64,000 nucleotides of DNA from Leptobrachium leishanense (Eukaryota; Chordata; Amphibia; Anura; Megophryidae). This document shows positions 55,335 through 64,000 of this stretch, one piece after another. Where the stretch lies: NCBI GenBank assembly GCA_009667805.1, contig CM019068.1:10479950-10543949 (forward strand), given 5' to 3'. A model generated the notes under the pieces. That model was not told where the DNA came from, searched no databases, and saw nothing but the letters and a program-made list of their open reading frames with translations. The position numbers and the translations under genes are program-made. Every line of letters begins with the position of its first letter. The first letter of the stretch is position 1.

Positions 55335-55545
55335 GCGGGCGGGGTGGTCGAGGGCAACAGCGCAGAGCGGCGGGTCGAAGGCAACAGCGCAGAGACTGGG
55401 GGGGGGGGGGGTCGAGGGCAACCGCGCAGAGCAGGGGGGGGGGGTCGAGGGCAACAGCGCAGAGCAGCGGGGGGGGGGTCGAGGGCAACAGCGCAGAGCA
55501 GCGGGGGGGGTCGAGGGCAACAGCGCAGAGCAGCGGGGGGGGGGC
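55335..55545. repeat. G-rich minisatellite, about 30-36-bp unit, about 7 copies
   Basis: GTCGAGGGCAACAGCGCAGA then GCAG and 7-12 G; the G-run varies in length. Confidence 0.92.
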
Positions 55546-55603
55546 CGACCCCTCATGGATTATAATGATTAGGGAGACAAAAACCATTCCAAGACTAGGT
55601 GCA

Positions 55604-55830
55604 ACTGGGCACCGCCGGTAACGCCTCACAACTGGGCACCGCCGGTAACGCCTCACCACAGGGCACCGCCGGTAACGCCTCACCACAGGGCACCGCCGGT
55701 AACGCCTCACCACAGGGCACCGCCGGTAACGCCTCACCACAGGGCACCGCCGGTAACGCCTCACCACAGGGCACCGCCGGTAACGCCTCACCACAGGGCA
55801 CCGCCGGTAACGCCTCACCACAGGGCACCG
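55604..55830. repeat. Minisatellite, 27-bp unit, about 8.5 copies
   Basis: GGGCACCGCCGGTAACGCCT then CACCACA; the first two units have CACAACT instead. Confidence 0.96.
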
Positions 55831-56187
55831 GTGGATATTACAAAGACACCAGGCATCACCATAAAGTACCACAACCACTAGAAGCAAAGTAAATGGCATA
55901 AGCCGCCGGCGCTCACGGCAAGCTCCATCACCAAATCACTGCTCAAGAACCACATCAACCAGAAAGCATCCTGCAGCAACGCACATCACTAACAGGCAAC
56001 CGCAGCGACACCGTCACATCACCGCCTCCATCAGAAATTCATCTGCATCACCATCAGGCGTCCCACCGCATGCACACGGCATCTTCACGACAGCACAGGC
56101 GCCCGTCCAGCAACACCCGCAGCCTGCGGCAGCTACTGCAACCACCATCACGACCCGGGAGCGTGATGCACCCAACACCATGATCAC
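55831..56187. other. No recognised gene
   Basis: CA-rich unique sequence with scattered CATCACC words between two arrays. Confidence 0.5.
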
Positions 56188-57645
56188 TCTCAGGCATCCC
56201 CCTGCAGGTACAGTGTCCCCCCCTATCACCCTCAGGCATCCCCCTGCGGGCACAGTGTCCCCCCTATCACTCTCAGGCATCCCCTGCGGGCACAGTGTCC
56301 CCCTATAACTCTCAGGCATCCCCTGCGGGCACAGTGTCCCCCCCATCACTCTCAGGCATCCCCCTGCGGGCACAGTGTCCCCCCCCATCACTCTCAGGCA
56401 TCCCCCTGCGGGCACAGTGTCCCCCCCCATCACTCTCAGGCATCCCCCTGCGGGCACAGTGTCCCCCCTATCACTCTCAGGCATCCCCCTGCGGGCAGTG
56501 TCCCCCCCTATCACTCTCAGGCATCCCCCTGCGGGCACAGTGTCCCCCCCCCCCTATCACTCTCAGGCATCCCCCTGCGGGCACAGTGTCCCCCCCTATC
56601 ACTCTCAGGCATCCCCCTGCGGGCACAGTGTCCCCCCTATCACTCTCAGGCATCCCCCTGCAGGCACAGTGCCCCCCTATCACTCTCAGGCATCCCCCTG
56701 CAGGCACAGTGCCCCCCTATCACTCTCAGGCATCCCCCTGCAGGCACAGTGCCCCCCTATCACTCTCAGGCATCCCCCTGCAGGCACAGTGCCCCCCTAT
56801 CACTCTCAGGCATCCCCCTGCAGGCACAGTGCCCCCCCATCACTCTCAGGCATCCCCCTGCGGGCACAGTGCCCCCCTATCACTCTCAGGCATCCCCCTG
56901 CGGCACAGAGTCCCCCCTATCACTCTCAGGCATCCCCTGCGGGCACAGAGTCCCCCCTATCACTCTCAGGCATCCCCCTGCGGGCACAGAGTCCCCCCTA
57001 TCACTCTCAGGCATCCCCCTGCGGGCACAGAGTCCCCCCTATCACTCTCAGGCATCCCCCTGCGGGCACAGTGTCCCCCCTATCACTCTCAGGCATCCCC
57101 CTGCGGGCACAGTGTCCCCCCTATCACTCTCAGGCATCCCCCTGCGGGCACAGTGTCCCCCCTATCACTCTCAGGCATCCCCCTGCGGGCACAGTGTCCC
57201 CCCTATCACTCTCAGGCATCCCCCTGCGGGCACAGTGTCCCCCCTATCACTCTCAGGCATCCCCCTGCGGGCACAGTGTCCACCCTATCACTCTCAGGCA
57301 TCCCCCTGCAGGCACAGTGTCCCCCCCCCTATCACTCTCAGGCATCCCCCTGCGGGCACAGTGCCCCCCTATCACTCTCAGGCATCCCCCTGCGGGCACA
57401 GTGCCCCCCTATCACTCTCAGGCATCCCCCTGCAGGCACAGTGCCCCCCTATCACTCTCAGGCATCCCCCTGCAGGCACAGTGTCCCCCCCCCCCTATCA
57501 CTCTCAGGCATCCCCCTGCAGGCACAGTGTCCCCCCCCCCTATCACTCTCAGGCATCCCCCTGCGGGCACAGTGTCCCCCCCCCCCTATCACTCTCAGGC
57601 ATCCCCCTGCAGGCACAGTGTCCCCCCCCCTATCACTCTCAGGCA
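56188..57645. repeat. C-rich minisatellite, about 40-45-bp unit, about 36 copies
   Basis: CACTCTCAGGCATCCCCCTG then CGGGCACAGTGTCCCCCCTAT. Three variants come in blocks: CAGGCACAGTGCCC (about 56650-56830 and 57410-57470), GCACAGAGTCCC (about 56900-57030) and GCACAGTGTCCC elsewhere. C-run length varies from 5 to 10. Confidence 0.96.
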
Positions 57646-58074
57646 TTGCGCAGCGCGCCCGCCAATCCCATCAGCAGGAGTCACGTGGATGACACAGCCC
57701 CCTCCATCCCGCATATTCCTGCAGATACCGCAGCCTCGTCACGCAGACCCCGCGCAGACACACGGCGAGGCTCAGATCGGCGCGCGTCGGTCGGGGGGGG
57801 GGGGTACCCCTGTGCTGCCCCGGATATCCCGCCCTGCCCCGCACTCACAGTGTAAGCATGGAATCCCGGCCGTGTCCGCTCTGCAGCTCTGCCCAGCACT
57901 GACTGAGAGCCCTGCACTGCCTGCGCCCCGCCCACACCCCGAGAGCCACGCCCCGGCAGCACCTATCCCCGCCTCAACTACTGAACCTCTGCCGGCTAAC
58001 CCCGCCTACATCCCCGACTGACCCCCGTAAAGACGGCCCACTCCGCTAACCCCGCCCCTACATGTTCTATTAAC
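57646..58074. other. CpG-rich unique segment, no gene seen
   Basis: High GC with many CpG (GCGCAGCGCGCCCGCC, CGGCGCGCGTCGGTCG) and a CACGTG at 57679. It could be a small CpG island, but no exon or promoter element is clear. Confidence 0.35.
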
Positions 58075-60420
58075 CCTCTCACTTTCTATACCTTCCCACA
58101 GCCCAACTATTAACCCTCTCACTGCCTGTAATATCCCACAGCCCAACTATTAACCCTCTCACTGCCTGTAATATCCCACAGCCCAACTATTAACCCTCTC
58201 ACTGCCTGTAATATCCCACAGCCCAACTATTAACCCTCTCACTGCCTGTAATATCCCACAGCCCAACTATTAACCCTCTCACTGCCTGTAATATCCCACA
58301 GCCCAACTATTAACCCTCTCACTGCCTGTAATATCCCACAACAGAACCATTAACCCTCTCACTGCCTGTAATATCCCACAGCCCAACTATTAACCCTCTC
58401 ACTGCCTGTAATATCCCACAGCAGAACATTAACCCTCTCACTGCCTGTAATATCCCACAGCCCAACTATTAACCCTCTCACTGCCTGTAATATCCCACAG
58501 CAGAACCATTAACCCTCTCACTGCCTGTAATATCCCACAGCCCAACTATTAACCCTCTCACTGCCTGTAATATCCCACAGCAGAACCATTAACCCTCTCA
58601 CTGCCTGTAATATCCCACAGCCCAACTATTAACCCTCTCAGTGCCTGTAATATCCCACAGCAGAACCATTAACCCTCTCACTGCCTGTAATATCCCACAG
58701 CCCAACTATTAACCCTCTCACTGCCTGTAATATCCCACAGCCCAACTATTAACCCTCTCACTGCCTGTAATATCCCACAGCCCAACTATTAACCCTCTCA
58801 CTGCCTGTAATATCCCACAGCAGAACCATTAACCCTCTCACTGCCTGTAATATCCCACAGCCCAACTATTAACCCTCACTGCCTGTAATATCCCACAGCA
58901 GAACCATTAACCCTCTCACTGCCTGTAATATCCCACAGCCCAACTATTAACCCTCTCAGTGCCTGTAATATCCCACAGCAGAACCATTAACCCTCTCACT
59001 GCCTGTAATATCCCACAGCCCAACTATTAACCCTCTCACTGCCTGTAATATCCCACAGCCCAACTATTAACCCTCTCACTGCCTGTAATATCCCACAGCC
59101 CAACTATTAACCCTCTCACTGCCTGTAATATCCCACAGCAGAACCATTAACCCTCTCACTGCCTGTAATATCCCACAGCCCAACTATTAACCCTCTCACT
59201 GCCTGTAATATCCCACAGCAGAACCATTAACCCTCTCACTGCCTGTAATATCCCACAGCCCAACTATTAACCCTCTCAGTGCCTGTAATATCCCACAGCA
59301 GAACCATTAACCCTCTCACTGCCTGTAATATCCCACAGCCCAACTATTAACCCTCTCACTGCCTGTAATATCCCACAGCCCAACTATTAACCCTCTCACT
59401 GCCTGTAATATCCCACAGCCCAACTATTAACCCTCTCACTGCCTGTAATATCCCACAGCAGAACATTAACCCTCTCACTGCCTGTAATATCCCACAGCCC
59501 AACTATTAACCCTCTCACTGCCTGTAATATCCCACAGCAGAACCATTAACCCTCTCACTGCCTGTAATATCCCACAGCCCAACTATTAACCCTCTCACTG
59601 CCTGTAATATCCCACAGCCAACTATTAACCCTCTCACTGCCTGTAATATCCCACAGCCCAACTATTAACCCTCTCACTGCCTGTAATATCCCACAGCAGA
59701 ACCATTAACCCTCTCACTGCCTGTAATATCCACAGCCCAACTATTAACCCTCTCACTGCCTGTAATATCCCACAGCAGAACCATTAACCCTCTCACTGCC
59801 TGTAATATCCCACAGCCCAACTATTAACCCTCTCAGTGCCTGTAATATCCCACAGCAGAACCATTAACCCTCTCACTGCCTGTAATATCCCACAGCCCAA
59901 CTATTAACCCTCTCACTGCCTGTAATATCCCACAGCCCAACTATTAACCCTCTCACTGCCTGTAATATCCCACAGCCCAACTATTAACCCTCTCACTGCC
60001 TGTAATATCCCACAGCAGAACCATTAACCCTCTCACTGCCTGTAATATCCCACAGCCCAACCATTAACCCTCTCACTGCCTGTAATATAGAAACATAGAA
60101 AAATGTCGGCAGATAAGAACCTTTCGGCCCATCTAGTCGCCCAATTACATGGATACTTTACCTGGATTTATCTTTTGTTTAGGATAGCCTTATGCCTATC
60201 CCATGCTTGCTTAAATTCAATTACTGTTTTGGCCTCTACCACTTCTACTGGAAGACTGTTCCATGTATCCACCACCCTCTCAGTAAAATAATGCTTCCTG
60301 ATGTTACTTTTAAACAGAACCATTAACCCTCTCACTGCCTGTAATATCCCACAGCAGAACCATTAACCCTATCACTCCCTGCCTGTACCTTTACACCCAC
60401 CATTAACCCTCTCACTGCCT
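58075..60420. repeat. Satellite, 40-bp unit, with higher-order structure, split by a CR1 insertion
   Basis: Units read CTATTAACCCTCTCACTGCC then TGTAATATCCCACAGCCCAA. Two monomer types alternate: A (CAGCCCAACTATT) and B (CAGCAGAACCATT). A-type monomers with CTCAGTGCC occur at 58637, 58955, 59275 and 59832. From 58637 the order A*BAAABAB repeats twice in full, then once as 14 monomers. The array continues after the insertion at 60315-60420. Confidence 0.96.
60089..60314 (-). mobile_element. 5'-truncated CR1 LINE insertion in the satellite
   Basis: Inverse of 13540-13770 (AGAAACATAGAAAAATGTCG at the 3' end, then GGCCCATCTAGTC, CCTGGATTTATCTTTTG and GTTCCATGTATCCACCACCC). Satellite sequence stops after TGTAATAT and resumes with CAGAACC, so seven satellite bases (CCCACAG) are missing at the join instead of a duplication. 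Confidence 0.92.
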
Positions 60421-62124
60421 GTATAGGGCAGGCTATCTTAATGTAACGGGTTAAACACATTTTTTTATTTGGGTAACGGAATCAAAAACAGAAAAATTAT
60501 ATTTTTATCTAAAATGTTGTTTCCTTGCGCTTGGCGAGGCCTGTGGTAACCATGGTGATATCCTCCCATGATGCACAGCTCTCTAAACCTGCGCACAGAA
60601 CATGACTGAACCGAACTCGCCGCGACGCCGGGGCCTGTAACGAGCAGCGTTTCCACACCCATAGATTTCAAATGTAAAAAAAAAACAACATTATTACTTT
60701 TTTTATTCTTTTCATTTCTAGCAAGAAGTTTTTTTATTAATTTATTTTTTAGGCCATTTCTCTGGATTTTTTCAGAGAAGTTTGTCATTCATTTTTTCTT
60801 TAATGGCGTTTTCTTTTTTATCTGTAACGGACCTTTTTATAACTTTTTATAGGACTTTATTATTTCCGCGCATTTTCATGCAGGTTTTTGTTTTAAACGC
60901 TTTTTAAAAATTGTGTATTTTTTTTATTTATTTTTTTTACAGCCAGTTCGGCGGCAGCTCGTCTTTTGGCAGCGTTTGGTGATCTGCTCGGCGGTATTCA
61001 GCAGATCGTCGGCTGAGTTCGGCATACTATGGCTGCGTTTGTCGAGCTGTTTGACAGCATTCGGCAGAATGTCGGCATCGGTGGATCTCGTCTGGCGGAC
61101 TTTGGGGACCCTGTGGTGAATGCTGAATTCATCGCAGGATCGGCGAACTGAAATTGCCAAAGTGCGCCGAATGAGAGCACTGAAATTTCGGTGTGCTTTG
61201 AATAACCCTTGCGTTTTTTCGGTGGGAGAGAGGGATTTGCACCGAAACAGGGACTTTTCTTCCTAAAAGACACACTTGGGAGGTATACGGAATAAGATCG
61301 GCGAACTACGGTGGCATTTCCCTATATTTATTGTAGTCTCGCCGTACTTTGCGGAAGTTAAGCCTCCGTTCTCCCGTGGTTAGTGAATAACCCGTTAGCT
61401 TTCCCTCTGGCGCACAGACCATGCATGCGCGCTCTGACGGCTCCCAGTGCCGCCATACTGCTTTAATGGTGTTTTTATCCCCTTTGTGGGGGTTAACGCA
61501 CACACTTCCTCAGGCCACCGGGTTACAATAACACTTTCCACTCGAATGACCCTATAAAGAAGCGTCCCAGCAGTTGCGCGCCCCGGGGGGGGGGGGGCAG
61601 CCTCCAGGCAGAGCTGTGATGTCATCGCTTCCATTACAATATATATTACTAAGCAATGTGCTTTCATTGAAAGGACAATGGTTTTACTTCGGTGAAGCGA
61701 GTTTGGTGAAGCTACGCGCAATTCAATAGGGAACTGCCACCGTATCTCACCATACTGTTCCCTATTCCTTCCACCATACTTTACCGTCGTTTTCACTGGT
61801 CATTGCACCGTATCTCACCATACTGTTCCCCAGTCCTTTCACTGCAGTTTGCCGTACTTTTCACCGGTCTTTTCACCGTAACTTCTGCTTAGGTTCTATG
61901 GCTTAGTTCTTGAAGGTTTGTTCCTGGTGTTTAACGCGCCGCACAGGTTGGTTTTGGTTTGCGAGGGACACTCCTTCACATATCAAGGCGACAAACATTG
62001 CAAAACCCCTTTATCTGTCTTTCTATGCACAGAGCCGGGTTAACCCATTAAGGAGCAGTGACTGTGTGAGCCGGATCCGCCGCGCGAGATCTAGAAAATC
62101 AAGCATGAAATATCGCAAGGAGTC
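60421..62124. other. No recognised gene; possible degraded element
   Basis: TAACGGGTTAAACAC near 60444 and GTGAATAACCCGTTAGC near 61382 look like inverted ends of an element about 950 bp long, but similarity stops after about 15 bases. The middle is T-rich with many TTCGGC words. G-run at 61586-61596. CCGTATCTCACCATACTGTT occurs twice (about 61740 and 61808). Confidence 0.4.
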
Positions 62125-62775
62125 AGTGACGCGATACACAACTCTACACCTGCTCTACTACAGCGTTACACAACTCTGCTCCCATTCTACTACAGCGTTA
62201 CACAACTCTACACTTGTTTTATTACATTGTTACACAACGCTACTCCTGCTTTATACAACTCCACTCCCAATCTAGTAGAGTTGTATAAAGTGGTAGTAGA
62301 GCAGGTAAACTGTTGTACTACAATGTTATACAACTATACTCCCACTCTACTACAGCTTTATACAACAACTCTCACACTTTAATACAATGTTACACAATTC
62401 TATACACAAACTCCTACAGCATTATACAACTCTACGTCCGCTCTACTACAGAATTATACTTCTCTCTCTCCCACTCTAATACAATGTTACACAACGTTAC
62501 ACCTGCTCTACTACAGCTTTACACAACTCTACACCTACTCTATTAAAGGGTATACAACTCTACTCCCACCTTTACTACAACTTTGTACAAGTCAACGTCT
62601 GCTCTACTACAATGTTATACAACTCTACTTTTTCTACTACAGCTTTACACAACTCAACTCCCACTTGACTACCATATTATACAACCTCTAGTAGGGCAGG
62701 GTTGCGTCGTAAAACGTCTGATGTACTAGAGCTTTATGCAACCCTACTCCCACTCCACTACAGCGTTATAGGACT
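62125..62775. repeat. Degenerate tandem repeat, about 30-40-bp unit
   Basis: Diverged copies of TTACACAACTCTACACCTGC and TCTACTACAGCGTTA. Much older than the other arrays, judging by divergence. Confidence 0.8.
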
Positions 62776-63275
62776 CTGTCAGCCTGCATTAAAACGCCAT
62801 ATTAATTAATGTCATATAAAAGTAATGATAATTTCCCTCTTTTGGGGTGGTTTCCTGTCCTTGTTTGACACCGTGCCATATGGCCGGCGCGCCAGACTCA
62901 TGGATTCCTGACAAAGAGACCCAACTGGTAGGTGGAAAGGCGCTTACACGTCAGACGAGCTAGAGATGGTCTCAGAAGTGTTGTTTTTCTCCTGAGCCGG
63001 CAGCGAGTCTCTGCTTTCTGATGAGCAGGAGGGGATTACTCTGCGTAACGCCAGGGCAATAACCAGGCCGGCTGCCAGCGTCGGATTAGAGCCACCCCGG
63101 CCTCCTAGTCAAGAGACGCACAATATTTTATTCCACCTCCATAAGAACAACGGATTTAACCCACTTTATTCGGAGTTTCTAATGCAGAGATTTTACACCT
63201 TTTCATCTCGCGGCACATTAATAAGGAGCAGAAAATAGTCACAGCGCGCCGGCGGTATCCGGTTACACGGTATCA
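62776..63275. other. No recognised feature
   Basis: Unique, low-repeat sequence between arrays. Confidence 0.5.
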
Positions 63276-64000
63276 TTTACTCCCACCTTGCAGCCCGCCG
63301 TCACTCTCACCTTGCGGCCCGCCGTCACTCTCACCTTGCAGCCCGCCGTCACTCTCACCTTGCGGCCGCCGTCACTCTCACCTTGCGGCCCGCCGTCACT
63401 CTCACCTTGCGGCCCGCCGTCACTCCCACCTTGCGGCCGCCGTCACTCCCTTGCAGCCCGCCGTCACTCCCACCTTGCAGCCCGCCGTCACTCTCACCTT
63501 GCAGCCCGCCGTCACTCTCACCTTGCAGCCCGCCGTCACTCTCACCTTGCAGCCCGCCGTCACTCTCACCTTGCAGCCCGCCGTCACTCTCACCTTGCCC
63601 GCCGTCACTCTCACCTTGCAGCCCGCGTCACTCTCACCTTGCAGCCCGCCGTCACTCTCACCTTGCAGCCGCCGTCACTCTCACCTTGCAGCCGCCGTCA
63701 CTCTCACCTTGCAGCCCGCCGTCACTCCCACCTTGCGGCCCGCCGTCACTCCACCTTGCGGCCGCCGTCACTCCCACCTTGCGGCCGCCGTCACTCCCAC
63801 CTTGCGGCCCGCCGTCACTCTCACCTTGCGGCCCGCCGTCACTCTCACCTTGAGGCCCGCCGTCACTCTCACCTTGCGGCCCGCCGTCACTCTCACCTTG
63901 CGGCCCGCCGTCACTCTCACCTTGCGGCCCGCCGTCACTCTCACCTTGCGGCCCGCCGTCACTCTCACCTTGCGGCCCGCCGTCACTCTCACCTTGCGGC
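63276..64000. repeat. Minisatellite, 24-bp unit, about 30 copies, runs off the window
   Basis: CCCGCCGTCACTCTCACCTT then GCGG or GCAG. GCAG copies form a central block (about 63470-63715), GCGG copies lie on both sides. Single-base losses (GGCCGCC) are frequent. Confidence 0.97.

Noticed and set aside
56295..58021. Proline/serine-rich frames of 368-548 codons
   Set aside because: Translation of the C-rich minisatellite; they run through into unique DNA without a recognisable domain.

Overview
The window looks like vertebrate nuclear DNA, most likely from an amphibian and probably a frog. The reasons are: (i) L2-clade LINEs ending in the GCGCTTTATAAATAA-type tail; (ii) a CR1-clade LINE with an esterase ORF1 and a TTCTATG-rich 3' tail; (iii) many small cut-and-paste elements of hAT, Harbinger-like, piggyBac-like and Tc1/mariner-like type; (iv) very many GC-rich minisatellites. 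No intact host protein-coding gene, rRNA, tRNA or CRISPR array could be supported. The taxon is an inference, not something read directly.

Layout. 1-2736 is a minisatellite. 2737-3482 is mostly unique DNA. 3483-6995 is a near full-length but frameshifted L2 LINE (+). 7181-8418 is a TTAA-flanked element built almost entirely of hairpins. 8795-9124 is an internally deleted L2. 9460-13786 is a full-structure CR1 LINE (+) with a duplicated 5' promoter unit, ORF1 and a decayed ORF2. 13.8-23.4 kb holds small foldback elements, a second L2 3' end and a 41-47-bp array. 23452-26224 is a nest of transposons up to five deep. 26.4-38.1 kb is dominated by six large tandem arrays with Harbinger-like and hAT elements between them. 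38.4-45 kb holds small elements, a near-perfect 95-bp palindrome and an hAT element. 45277-49303 is an (AAG)n tract joined to the tail of a second L2 (-). 51513-53169 is an hAT-type element, with a perfect 8-bp target duplication, that carries a 33-bp minisatellite. 54.7-64 kb is almost continuous tandem repeat, including a 40-bp satellite with an 8-monomer higher-order pattern interrupted by a CR1 insertion.

How the parts relate. The LINEs encode endonuclease plus reverse transcriptase and move by target-primed reverse transcription; both L2 copies and the CR1 are disabled by frameshifts. The DNA elements carry no recognisable transposase and would need one from elsewhere. The clearest target-site duplications are: 8 bp for hAT-type elements at 23822-25243, 25427-26060, 42220-42842 and 51513-53169 (a 7/8 match at 13842-13953), and TAA/TTA for Harbinger-like elements at 38434-38612, 38700-39123, 33319-33743, 44353-44790 and 21119-21937. 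Most long open frames are by-products of tandem repeats, not genes.
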